A stretch of 64,000 bases of DNA, taken from the NCBI GenBank assembly GCA_963989385.1, contig OZ022508.1:28294166-28358165 (forward strand), read 5' to 3'. The stretch's first letter is position 1; the number at the start of each line of letters is the position of its first letter. This DNA is from Ctena decussata. Lineage: Eukaryota; Mollusca; Bivalvia; Lucinida; Lucinidae. The notes below the pieces were generated by a model. It was not told the origin of the DNA. It did not search any database and saw only the letters and a program-made list of their open reading frames with translations. A program made the translations under genes and the position numbers. This document shows positions 44,266 through 55,415 of this stretch, piece after piece.

Positions 44266-44428
44266 TAAGAAATGAATTTTATTTTTGTGGATTTAATGGA
44301 TGTGTAAACGCCGGCGAATCACTCACAAACTTAACATAAAGCCCTTCGGGCTTTATTCAGTTTGTGAGTGATTCGCCGGCGTTTACACATCGATAAAATC
44401 CACCAAAATAAAATTCATTCCTATAATA
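44266..44428. repeat. Hairpin element with arms of about 75 bp
   Basis: GAATTTTATTTTTGTGGATT with GTGTAAACGCCGGCGAATCA and CTCACAAAC is inverted as GTTTGTGAGTGATTCGCCGG with CGTTTACACATC and CACCAAAATAAAATTC around AAGCCCTTCGGGCTT. It is intronic, between the two most 5' coding exons. Confidence 0.8.
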
Positions 44429-45027
44429 AAAATTACACTTTAATTCTGAAGTAACCGCGCAAGAGCACTGATCAGTCAATCTCTAAAATTGGCTAGAAAT
44501 ATGTTCTGAACAGTTAGATCCTTCGGAAGCACGGAGTATATAAAAGAGATGAAAATAGCAGACTCGGTTTTGTTGTGTTTGTTCATGATCAGTAATGAAA
44601 TGTGCAACACTGGCCATGCCCCACTAGCACAGGTTTAGGCTCCGCCCACTTATACCTGCCCTAACGTTACCTATACAGGTAAAATCTACTGGCCAGGTGG
44701 ATGAGAAACATAACTCTTAAGCAGAACTCTATTTTCAAAATTACTCTAATAATGAACTCAGTGATCCAAAAGGACCAGAAATTATAACCAGCACTATGAT
44801 GATGTATGGAGAGATATTTTATGGCCTCCTTTCGGTAAGATCTTTTCTCATGTCCTAACTATATGTAACTGCAGTGGTGAAAAAACATTAGAATCGTCAG
44901 TCAATTCTAATGGATTCTACCACTTATACATTATGGATAAATATGCAAAATTTCAAAGCGCAAATTTTATCCCAAAATATGGAATTGTATCATGCGTGCA
45001 TATGCAACAATTAACTGCCATACTTAC

Positions 45028-45823
45028 GTTATGCCATGAAAAATGAATTAGGGGTAACACAACTGTAAACATTTCAGTGAGTTTCTGGCCCACAATGTGA
45101 GGCAAAACTGCCTTTAGTCCTTGACCAGCACTTTTTATTTCCATGTCCTCACCAAACACAATGTGAAACGGGAATAATTCGAAGAAAACGTCTGAGTTAA
45201 GCGGCATTTGTTCCGTAGCGTCATTCTTTAGTTTTACACTTTCAGCGTACGCGGTATTGTCAAACAAGAGTTTCATGACAACGTGTGTCATGTTATCTGT
45301 TTCCTGCACGCTGACGACGTCAATGTCTACTTTGGTATTGTAAAACATCTTGCCAACTTGCCGTATTTGACCTTTGACGTAATGTACGTAACCTTTCCGT
45401 TTACTTCTGTAATGTAACGTAAGTCCTGTTAAACTCTCCTCCTCCACGAAGAATGACGGGGGTCTGAGTTTGGGATAACTGAACCGAAGATACTCATGTA
45501 AATTATCCAGTCCATTCAAGAAGTCAGTCATGTGTCTTCCCAACACCTTGAGAATTCTGTCATAGCCATACTGTCCAACAAAAGAAACGAAACAAACGCC
45601 AAACGAATCCATGAGTTCGTCGTATTCGACGCCGGTGATGTGTGATGTTGCTTTTGCGATATTTGGGACGAGATTCTCGCTGTATCTTTCGTGAGTTGCG
45701 AACGAGACTTGTTGTATGTTGGCCAATCGCCGCACGTCCAGCCACGTGTTCTCGCCATAAGTCTGTTTTATGTAATGCACTATAGCCTCAATCAACAGGC
45801 CGTACATCGCACCCCCATTTGCT
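45028..45823 (-). CDS. Gyc88E-like: Atypical soluble guanylate cyclase, first coding exon (H-NOX domain)
   Basis: Starts at ATG 45805-45807, with an acceptor (TTTGTTTCAG) 16 nt upstream, so at least one 5' UTR exon lies further right. It ends TGGCATAAC|GTAAGT in phase 0. The 260 codons cover the haem NO/O2-binding (H-NOX) domain: MYGLLIEAIVHYIKQTYGEN at the start, proximal haem ligand His104 in NGLDNLHEYL, and the YxSxR haem-propionate motif at 133-137 (YRSKR), then FFELFPFHIVFGEDM opening the linker to HNOBA. Tyr143 aligns by eye with the distal-pocket position that is Tyr in O2-binding bacterial H-NOX and Ile in vertebrate beta-1, hinting at O2 rather than NO sensing. It makes cGMP from GTP in the cytosol. 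Confidence 0.95.
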
Positions 45824-47482
45824 CTGAAACAAAAGAGAACAACATACCTTATTTAGTTATAATATTTGTAGAATGCTTATCTGTCGAAGCGTTCTGTCTG
45901 CATGCTGACATGCTCACACGAACTCACATTATTCCAAGCATGCGGGCAAAGGCGTCGAGATAAGAGAGAAAGAGTATCAGAGATAATTTAGGGACAGTTT
46001 TCTAAAGGTCTGTATAAAAACGTATCTTATGACCCCTCATTGGGGTAACAACATATGTTTTCATTGAGAAATAAGAAATCACATCTCAGAATTCTTCTCA
46101 AAACATCATCTTATCAGTAGCTCTGTTTATCTCGTTTATCTTTGAAAACCGGACAAAAAACAACAAAAAACGTCAGTACGAGGGTCATCCAAGACGTCTT
46201 TCAAACGCCGCTGTAACTGGTTTATTAATTAAGCTAGGGTCATCAAGTTATACCATAAGCAGCTGATGTATAATATACACATATGTGCTAAAAGTCATAC
46301 ATGTAACATACCTGTCTCAGATTGAATGCAAAGGTGTAAGCGATACCTGCGGTGAAACTGAACAAACACGACGCCTTTTATAAGAGGGAAGGGAAAGAAA
46401 TTCCCCACATTTATGTTTAAAGTTCTCTCAAGTTACAAGAATTAATGTTATGAAATCAAGAACTCAGATAAGAGACAGTTGTCATTTCACATAATCAAAC
46501 AAAGGTGGTTGCTAGGCAACAAAAGAATATTACAGAATTTTAAAAATGTTCTAGTTTTGAATGTTTATCTCCGGCTTTTGAACGCTGCAAACGACATTAA
46601 ACAAAGCTCGCAGCTTACATTTTCTTTAAAGTTTATATCTTAGCATCTCGCGACTACGTTTTGATTACAAATGAATATCATTTTAGGAAACACTTCATCT
46701 GCTGTGGACACATCTTTTTGAGATACTCGTTTTATATGATATTGTGGCGTTGCCCGAAAACATGGTGATCTTCCTTGGAACAATAATAATATCCTGACTG
46801 TCACCGTATACATACTTTGATATTATTTTACGTATCTCTCAGCAAATTTCAGATATTTACACGCGTTCTGAACTAAGCCAAAGGATCCTAAACAGACGAC
46901 TAGAAGCCACCGCCGCACTCGTAATGTTAGTATTCTTCATTTGCCTAGCAACGGCATTTGCAAGATCATGACGTTTGTAGAAATTGTCGACTAGATAGAA
47001 AGAACGATGCAATGGACGAAAGAGTTCTGCTTGATTCATTTTTGATTATCATTTGGCTGAAATTTAGCCATTTAAAAGACTTATTGGATAACCCTCGTAT
47101 ATTGGCAAATCTGCGTACATATGGGGGAACAAAAACCGTTGACATCTCGGTAAATCTACGGATAAGTGAAATTAGTGGAATCGGCATGCAAGTAGTGCGT
47201 TGTATTCTGGCGATTTGGTTGACAATAAGCGATGTCATTTTGGCAAAGTAGTGTTCATCAAGAAGCACCAGAACTATTGGCTACAGACGTATTTGAAATC
47301 ACTGCTTTCTTTTTCTAGTTAATATTTTTTACCAGCCAGGGAGCAGTTATGTATGAGCAGCGTCATAAAAAGGACGTTGATGCATTTACAAATTCTGTTC
47401 TTGTGAAGATATGCATACAAATTATAAAAGTGTAAAACATCAGCCTTGTTAAAGATAAACTAGTAGACTTCTCAAAGGAAAA

Positions 47483-48602
47483 CACTCACTAAAATGCTTG
47501 TTTGACTCAAATTGAAGATTCTAATAAAACATAAAATTGGCCGAAAATTTCATGACAATCGGACTTAAATTGTTATGAATATGGTGTTTAATTTGGTGTA
47601 AATATTTTCTTTTACCATGACTTTGCAGTTTTTAGATGTTTACTAGGTTTGAAATAAACAAGTTGTTTACATTGTACTTTAGAACATTCTGGAATAACTA
47701 TTTTTAGTACTGAGAAAATATTAGACCTCTCTGTTGTAAACATTAAGAATCTTCTGGTATGAAATTATGTCAGAATTGAGTACTTTTTGGTAAGATCTAT
47801 TTTTGGTTAGTTCCGGAATGTTCCTAGATAGTATATAAAGAAGTCAGATTTTCATTTAAAATCATCTTTGTAAGTTTCACCAGTCTATAGTAAAATGAGT
47901 TTTACTGGAATTTAAACATATTGGATTTCTTTTGTGACTATTGGAAATATTCATGTGCTCATACAGACTTTATTTTCTGGGATCAGAAATTATTAAAGGA
48001 CTTGTGTTTTAAATTCTGAGGGACATTCAGACTAAAATAAGGTATCTTAAATTACATATTTTCTTGATTAACAAATTACTGTTTTATTTTGATGTACATG
48101 TAAATAAATTTTGTTAAGTTTAAAAACAGGCTTGTTGCTGGTTTACTTCCATCTTTTTGTTACCTCCGCCAGGTCGTAACAAAATGAAAAAAGATATGTC
48201 AGTTTAAAGATAGTAAAAGGTTGAGCTGGGAACCAGCAAATCTGTGTGTTAATGACGTCATAAACTCACAGTCAAAAATGAAAATCCTAAATAAATTAAG
48301 TTTGAAACAACGTGTAGAAAAATGAAATGCATAAATCTATATTTTACTTCATAAAGAAATGATCAAAATCTAAATAATACTGTGAGCGTACGCAATTTAT
48401 GCTCTTATTCTAGATTTAAATATTTATCACGTGACATGAATTTCCAAAATGGCGGCCTCTCAGACCGCCATTTTGAATTTTTAAAATCTTCATATCTTTC
48501 TTATTTTAAGTCCGATTTTCAAGAAATTTTCACAAAATTTAATTGCTAATCAGGACCTATATTTTAAAGTCTGTTCATATTAAAGTGAGTGTTTTCCTTT
48601 AA
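47483..48602. repeat. Element with AAAGGAAAACACTCACT inverted ends
   Basis: AAAGGAAAACACTCACT near 47477-47493 is inverted as AGTGAGTGTTTTCCTTT near 48583-48600. The inner flanks also match inverted ('gacaatcggacttaaat' against 'aagtccgattttcaag'). Without the solo LTR inserted at 47571-48181 the element would be about 500 bp. Exact ends are uncertain by a few bases. Confidence 0.6.
47571..48181 (+). mobile_element. Solo LTR with 4-bp target duplication
   Basis: 611 bp beginning TGTTATGA and ending TCGTAACA (TG...CA with near-perfect short inverted ends), flanked by AAAT on both sides (47567-47570, 48182-48185). It contains TATATAAAG at about 47832 and AATAAA at about 48103 in the order expected for promoter and polyadenylation signal. 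There is no internal retroelement sequence, so it is the product of LTR-LTR recombination of a different family from the element at 52898-63472. Confidence 0.75.
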
Positions 48603-49410
48603 AACGTCCTGAACTTTCGGTTTGGCCACTTTCAGGAGTTTTATGAGCAATCCAATAGTGCTATTCCTTCACACCAAACAATGCATATTAATATGCTTTT
48701 ACATAAAATGGAAAACAGCTTTGTTATATTTTGACTACTTCTTTGTAGAAGCTTGTCCTTTTCAGTTCTACTTGTAGGTGAAAATAGAATTGTGCTTTTA
48801 AAGCAGGCGTGCATCTGTGGATCCAGACAAATCTACCTAGTTAAACTAGAGGAGACTTTTAATTGTCAGGTTGTGTTAGGGAACAGTTTGATTAGTCTTT
48901 ACCATTTGCAAGTTTTACATTGCTCTTTTTCTCATGCCATAGCTGATTTGCTTTAAAGGGTATGGACACACCTCCATGGTTTACGCCATATTTACAAAAG
49001 GAAACATCATTCATGACTACCTGTTAACTTTCCTTGCAGACGTAGCATTTTCATAATAAAATCAACTCTTTAAAACGAGAATTTCCTCTCAAAAGAGCAA
49101 AGTCTTTTTTGAAGAGTTGGCCCCCATGTGCAAGGGAGGCAAAGCGAATGATGGCATAGTTCTTTTCCCTAAAAATGTGCCCATTTACCTTAACCGAAGC
49201 CGTAAAATGCTGATTATTCTCTAGAAAATAGACAGAAATTAAGGATACATTTCAGAAATCAATTTGTTTGCAAAATAAGCGAGGCGACACATAAACATAT
49301 TGACGTGAATTAAAATCTCAGACAGTAAATTCAGTTAAACTTCGAGTTCTTAGAAGTGTTTATTTCAACTAAAAAGATTTCAAGACCTTTTCAAATCAGT
49401 TCGAAAACTG

Positions 49411-49442
<32 letters not shown>

Positions 49443-49443
49443 A
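49411..49443. repeat. Poly-C / poly-A run
   Basis: About 22 consecutive C followed by about 12 A. Another C run lies at 51017-51032. These are simple low-complexity tracts. Confidence 0.8.
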
Positions 49444-50302
49444 ATCAAAGATTAACTCCCTTGCTAAACTGCTAAAAATATTTTTCGAAGAACTTTTACT
49501 TGACAGCTCTGAAATAGTCCAAACTGACTAGTAATTATTGGCTATGGGTATAAAATTGCGGTAAGCATATTTAAGACAAAAACATTTGACAAATATAGAA
49601 CAATCGCAGAGCGCGATCGAAATAGTATAATTTGTCCAAATAAAATCGATTGACGTAGCAGTCACGTGCGCGAATGAGAAAATTACCTCGGTATCAGCAC
49701 GTGATCGCAAGAGCTACGATTGATTTTATTACTGGCTAACGATTTTTTTCTGCATATGCATATGCGCTTTGTATTTCTCTTTTTAATTCAGATTTTTCTT
49801 AAACGAAAACATTTTTATGAACTTTCGCACTGGATTTAGTTGCGATAATATAATATCTAACGAACTTTAGTAAAAACTGGTAAAATGGCGAGGGAGTATT
49901 TCTTTAAAGAAGCTCGGGCAGATTCTTCGCCAGCATGCACATATTATGGATTCGCGTAAAATTCAAGATTTCACTCAAGAGAATCTGTGTGTTTCCTTTG
50001 CGCGGCGGGTGGGGGTGGGGAGGGGGGAGGGGGAAGCACACGTTGTACTGTAAATGCAAATACTGAGGGTCAAAAGGTAAATGGTTTGCAGATCAGTTGT
50101 CAAGTTTTACGGTCAGAGATTTGCATGTTGTAAATAATTCCAGAATAACTGTCTTTGATTCCTGTTAATTTCTTCAGAGATTTATTGGCAGAACAATAAA
50201 ATAGAATCACCAGGACAATCAGTAATTAGGACTGTTGTCAATAACAGTCCTATCACGTATAGAAAGGTTGTCTAGGCAGAAAGGTTATCTCGGCATATGC
50301 TA

Positions 50303-50360
50303 ACAGGGAAGAATCTGATCAGTCTGCGCGGACGCGCAGTCTGATCAGATTTTTCCCTGT
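50303..50360. repeat. Near-perfect palindrome with GATCAG core
   Basis: ACAGGGAAGAATCTGATCAG with TCTGCGCG faces CGCGCAGTCTGATCAGATTT with TTCCCTGT, about two mismatches over 28 bp. The words match the heart of MITE family A, but its GAGCCGCG ends are absent. Confidence 0.7.
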
Positions 50361-51092
50361 TTGCATGAACAAGATATGGAAACTGGGAAAGGCAACGAAT
50401 CTGATCACGCTTCGCAAATGAGCCTGTTTATTCACTGTTCGCTCATGGTGTGAAGTAGTTTCCTCTCGCGATGCAACTTTATCGGACAACAGAAGTTCAG
50501 ATGGTCACAATAAGACAGGCGGCGTCATGGTATCAACAAGGCAGTTAAAGTCACGACAATGAAGTTAAGATAATTGAATAAACTCTTATCTTTCGCAGAG
50601 GCAAATATCTTCAATTCTAAGACTACAGATATAGACTGTGATAATGTCCACGAGAGCAATGAAATGATTTCCCGAATAACAACAACAAGTACAAACAAGA
50701 ATGCCACGCCTACTTCACTGTCCGGTACACTACTAAGGCATTTATAGAAAGTACCTCAAATAATAATAATAATGACATCTGATAAAACTTTCCATCACAA
50801 GAAAATAATTTCTTATTCTCGGTGAATTTTAACTTTTTGCATGCGTACTTATCAAAATTAAGGCTTCAATTTTAGTCAGTTTAGACCCAGCCGACAATAC
50901 TGCAAAAAACAAAACAAAAACAAATGTTTCAAGCAATAAGATTGGACTGAGACTCATCGCAAGCCATGGTTTCCAGTCATGTACAAGAAATGAAAAGGAA
51001 TAACAAACTGAAGCTCCCCCCCCCCCCCCCCCGCCACCACGCCCCCTCTCCGCATCCAGCATTTCCAACCCATAAATTAGAGTTAAATATAT

Positions 51093-51327
51093 CAGCCGCA
51101 ACACGACAAAACCAACAAAGTGGCATGTGCGCCCAGAAAGATTAAGATCAGTCTGGGCAGCCGCCCAGTCTGACCAGAGCCTTCCCGTGCGCTGAAAGAA
51201 TATCTAAGGGTATAAGCTATCTCCATGCGGATAGCAAAGACTCTGGTCAGACTGGGCGGATGCCCAGGCTGACCTGAGTCTTCGCTGGGTGCACTTTCCT
51301 GTTTGTGGTGATTGTCGTTTCGCGGTC
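51093..51327. repeat. Hairpin MITE family A, copy 10
   Basis: CAGCCGCAACACGACAAAAC to GATTGTCGTTTCGCGGTC, with the usual palindromic body (GTCTGGGCAGCCGCCCAGTC, AGACTGGGCGGATGCCCAGG). It is more diverged at the ends than other copies and lies upstream of the cyclase gene. Confidence 0.8.
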
Positions 51328-52489
51328 AAGTTTTACTGTGTATTTGCCACTTTGCCTCTGGTGAAAACCTATCAGAATTATGAAGATGTTTTGATGTTTA
51401 TCTCACGTTGGAAAATGGAAAACAATAACCCTTGGGGCTGTTACATATGTGACCTCTTTTAAATAAGGGTGGCCTTAATGACTCTGGTCGTGATAAAAAG
51501 CGGTTTTATAGAATACGCGATCTGCAGATATCCATAGTTTTATATTGTGTATCATATATGTGCACTATTTTATGTTGTATATTTTGTGATAAATAATGCA
51601 TGTATTGTTTTAGTCTCTTATAACTCTCTAAGAGTGGCAATGTACATTGTATTTCTTAATATTTTAATCTGCTAGTCTTATGTATGTACATTGATGAGAC
51701 TCAAATAACTAAAGATTACTACTACTAGCCTGCAGAAAAAGGTGGGTAGAGAGGGGGGGATGGGGGGGGGGGGGGGGGAGGAAGAGGAGGGGAAGGATGG
51801 GAGAAAGCGGGCCAGTGGAGCACACACTTTTATAAACACTGTAGCTCGTATATTCTTTACCATAGAACTTCGCAATACCGACGTAGCCAAATTTCATATA
51901 ACTAATTCGTATTAAGGCCGTGCGCAACCATCAAGGAAAGGACATAGCACATTCAGACAGATCTGACAAGCGTCTGTGCTATGCTATATGTCTTGTACAT
52001 GTATACTCATTTTTAAAGAAACTTGGTTAAGGTAGGACCTTGAACACTGACTCTCGGCAGTCTATATCAGCAAAATCTAAGCAGCCAATGCAAGTTTAAC
52101 AAAATTTCGCCCACTGGTTCAAAATATAAAGTGCATAGGTACTTGTGACCTTAAAAGTGGGTAAAGGAGTTACATATCTATGCGGGTCTGATATAAAAAT
52201 CCACTCACTGGTTCATTAGTGGATATCCAAAATATTTGAATCGGTCAAATCATCAGTGTGTGCAAATCTGGTTGAAATCCACCCGCAGGTTCAGTTACTT
52301 CTGCTTTAATGAAGATTAACCATACAAAAGAGGTTCTGTCACCTTGAAATTACGTTCAAGGCCATCAAAATTTAATTAGCTCTAAATCTTGTGCAAAAGT
52401 GAATGGATGCAAGTTTGGTAAGATACAAGTAAACGTCACGCCATTCTAATAATAATATCAGAATTATGCCAAAAAGTTCAATAAACTAA

Positions 52490-52681
52490 AAACTAATAAT
52501 AAATAAACAAATGATAAAAGAAAACAAATAAATAAATAAATAAACAATAAAATAAATAGATAAATAAATAAATAAAAAGGTAGATAAAACAACAGTAAAA
52601 AATTAACACGTTTTTTAAATTGTTCTGTTTGGATTAAATGATCAACTGAGTCAGTGAGGCAGTATTTCAATAATAACCCGT

Positions 52682-52737
<56 letters not shown>
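52490..52737. repeat. Simple repeats (AAAT)n and (GA)n
   Basis: 52490-52580 is mostly AAATAAAT with single changes. 52684-52736 is an uninterrupted GA dinucleotide run of about 26 repeats. Confidence 0.9.
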
Positions 52738-52893
52738 ATGTAACAAAAAAAAATCATATGTCCCTCGAAGTAATTCATTTGGCGGATTTTCCATCCCGCA
52801 CTGCATGGCTGCAACCACAACCTTTAAGCTAATACCGTCAGGATGTCCAAATGTCGAAAATACTATTTATTTCAGTTTAAACATTCATGTAAC

Positions 52894-52897
52894 AACA
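52894..52897. other. Target-site duplication, left copy (AACA)
   Basis: AACA directly before the 5' LTR matches AACA at 63473-63476 directly after the 3' LTR, supporting a single intact insertion. Confidence 0.7.
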
Positions 52898-53938
52898 TGT
52901 CACAGATGTGAGTTTTGAGGTTTTAGCAGTTATCTGTGTAGCATAGACCATTGGTGACCCTTTCTTCTGTGTGGCTGAACTAATAGTCACACGGGTGTTG
53001 TACCATACTAGTCATCGTGCAAATAGTCACATTTGTTTACTTCCAAAACGAAAGTAGAATTAGCAATTTGCATACACCAATGGAAAACGGTCTTTTAAGG
53101 TGTGTAAGTGTTACAGAGTGGTTGATTGGCCAATTTTACTAATCTTTATGCATTTTAACCTTCACAAATGCGCGCGAGCTTCCCTTTGTATGTACACAGC
53201 TGATCGACGCCATGTTGGCTGGTTTGTCACCTTCAATGTGACAAACCTATTTTGATATAGATTTCAATTTATCTTTTCATCTGTCAAAGATGTCAAAGAA
53301 TTAGATTAGTCCAGGTATGTTCTTATGTTTCAGAATCTGCTGATTTGCTGATAAATGTTTATCTATCAGTATTTATTGAAATCATGCAATCAGCTGATCA
53401 TTGTACATGTACCTTGCAAATGTAAACAATACCCTGGCCTAAAATATGTATATAAACATAGCTGTGATATTTAACTAAATTGATTATTTAGCCAGTTGCC
53501 TGCATACCACTTATGATATAGGAATTCATGCTGAATTGGTGGTGATTCTTAAGTTGCCCAAGTTTGAATCTGGCCATGTTGTTATTGATATGCCTGGATC
53601 AGACTTCTTTGGCTTGAACATTTCCTCCTTTTCATCTATACCATCAATCCCCATCGTCCCAAGATGTGCATAACTGTATTTTAAGGGACCGTGGGACTTC
53701 CACTGGCAATGGCGTGCCAAGTGAACCATATTGTCATAAACTCTGATGTGTAGACCCACTGTCATCTTTGTATATTTATGTGTCCTAATCCTAATACTGT
53801 CATGTCAATGTGCAGTAATTATTGTATTGTACTATTTGTATATGTTCGTATTTTATATGTTGTAGGACACCCTTCTTTTCTTAATACAGTCATAACCCTC
53901 AGAGTTCTTCTTCTTATGAGAAATTCCCCTCTGCTTCA
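52898..53938 (+). mobile_element. 5' LTR of Ty3/gypsy-type retrotransposon
   Basis: 1041 bp, TGTCACAGATGTGAG to CCCCTCTGCTTCA. It is the same length as the 3' LTR at 62432-63472 and differs at one position that I can see (C at 53413, T at 62947). A TATA-like TATATAAAC lies at about 53449. A perfect hairpin, GGTTTGTCAC/GTGACAAACC, lies at 53220-53247. Short open frames inside the LTR occur identically in both copies and are not genes. Confidence 0.95.
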
Positions 53939-53939
53939 A

Positions 53940-53955
53940 TGGCGCCCACTACCGG
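53940..53955 (+). promoter_or_regulatory. Putative tRNA primer binding site
   Basis: TGGCGCCCACTACCGG starts two bases after the LTR end. TGG pairs with the tRNA 3' CCA. The first eight bases match the tRNA-Lys-type TGGCGCCC; the rest does not, so the primer tRNA is uncertain. Confidence 0.65.
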
Positions 53956-55060
53956 ATCGTACCTGCGTTGAGGGTGTTCTGGAGGCTTCTTTCTGCATAT
54001 ATAGATCTTCAGTATAACAATATCATGAATATGTGTGGTGTATCTTGGATTTAGTGATTTGTATATAATCTGAGGAATTTCACTTCACATATATTGAAAA
54101 ATGGCCATTTTGTATAAAAGCAAGCTTGCATAATTTCTGTATTACAAGTGTTTATATATTTATGGACACTAGATTAGAATCTAGTGGTACAGATTCCATG
54201 GATTCATTCTGATGGAGCAGCTGAGCGGCGTAAGGTGTAAATAGACAGTTTGGGACTACACAACAATCTGTGATATCTTTCATTATTTTATTTATACCTG
54301 TGTTTCATTACTTTCATATTATTCTTATTTTCTGTGTTTATTTTGGCCAATTTAGTGTAGAAGTCCTGTACAGGCTATTAGTCTAGACTAGTATCAGTGT
54401 TTATGTGAACAGCCCAACCCTGTACATATAAACAGAGATATTGTGTTCCTATTTACTGTTTTTCTGACTAGTATTGATTCATTGAACAGTAAATTTGGTA
54501 TTTTCTGAAAATTTCATAAATATCAAGAAGAAGTGTGTGCATTCTGATTATTTACATAAATATAAGATTATTCTGCATGTAATACTTATTACTTTCAGGA
54601 TAATCAAAATTGTGCATTGGTGTGTTTAATGTGTATTTCAACAAGGTATTTCTATATTGTAGTTTATATTTAGAACTGTGAAGATAAGAAATGGCATATT
54701 TTCTATGTAAATTGCATGCACACACCACTTACTAACACTAACATTTCAGGACTTAGAAAGATGAAGAATGAGTGGTTCTATTTTATACCCCTGTATTTTA
54801 CTTTAAAAAGAAGCATGTTATTTGGTATTAATTGATATATTTGCCTTACAGGTTGTTGACTTTAAACGCCTGATCTGAGAAGTTTTTCTGTTGAATCATC
54901 ATGTGATTTCAGCCAAAATGTTGTGAAAATTTCAAGGCTTGTCTTCAGACACGGTAGGATATCTTAATTTTATATTTTGAAAATTTTCATACCGTAAGTA
55001 AATCAGTCAGGAAGGTTTCTAATTGCTGTCAGTCAAATCTGTTCATCAGCAGTATTTCTG
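53956..55060 (+). other. Long untranslated leader of the retrotransposon
   Basis: About 1.1 kb of AT-rich sequence between the primer site and the minisatellite. No frame over about 60 codons with recognisable features. It is unusually long for a gypsy leader and presumably contains the packaging signal. Confidence 0.5.
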
Positions 55061-55400
55061 TCATAAAATATTGTTCATTGGTGCATTTTTGTTCATTGGT
55101 TCATATTGTTCATTAGTGCATTTTTGTTCATTGGTTCATTTTAGTTCATTGGTGCATTTTAGTTCATTGGTGCATTCAGTTCATAAACATTTGTTCATCA
55201 GTATTTCAGTTATATTAGTACACTAGTGCATTCTGTTCATTAGTATTTCAGTTATAGTGTGCTGTTATATTGTGTTCATTTATATTTGTCGTCAGTATAT
55301 TTTGTTCGTGAATTTTGTTCATCATCAGTATTTCAGTGATATTTGATCCCTAGTAAGTTTTGTTCATGGAAAAAATTGTTCATCTCTAATATTTCAGTTA
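55060..55400 (+). repeat. GTTCATTGGTGCATTTT minisatellite in the retrotransposon leader
   Basis: About ten or more imperfect units of around 15-20 bp built on TTGTTCATTGGTGCATTTT, becoming more degenerate rightward (TTCATCAGTATTTCAGTTAT). It ends just before the SGNH-like ORF. Confidence 0.75.
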
Positions 55401-55415
55401 TACATAATATATGCT

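Larger units (their letters stand above)
45824..52897. other. 5' flank of the cyclase gene and spacer, no coding gene recognised
   Basis: It must contain the cyclase 5' UTR exon(s) and promoter, which I cannot place. Recognised content: an inverted-repeat element with a solo LTR (47483-48602), a small palindrome (50303-50360), a family-A MITE (51093-51327), simple repeats and an AT-rich remainder. The ~100-codon overlapping frames at 46958-47268 lie on opposite strands of the same DNA and show no domain. Confidence 0.45.

Noticed and set aside
44953..45027. Extension of the H-NOX reading frame past 45028
   Set aside because: A consensus donor AAC|GTAAGT lies at 45028/45027 and the next exon continues HNOBA in phase; the extension reads into intron.
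51678..52670. Pro-rich and Phe/Leu-rich frames
   Set aside because: They translate G-rich and (AAAT)n simple repeats.
53526..53765. 79-codon frame on the minus strand, repeated identically at 63060-63299
   Set aside because: It lies wholly inside the two LTRs; the identity reflects LTR identity, not a duplicated gene.
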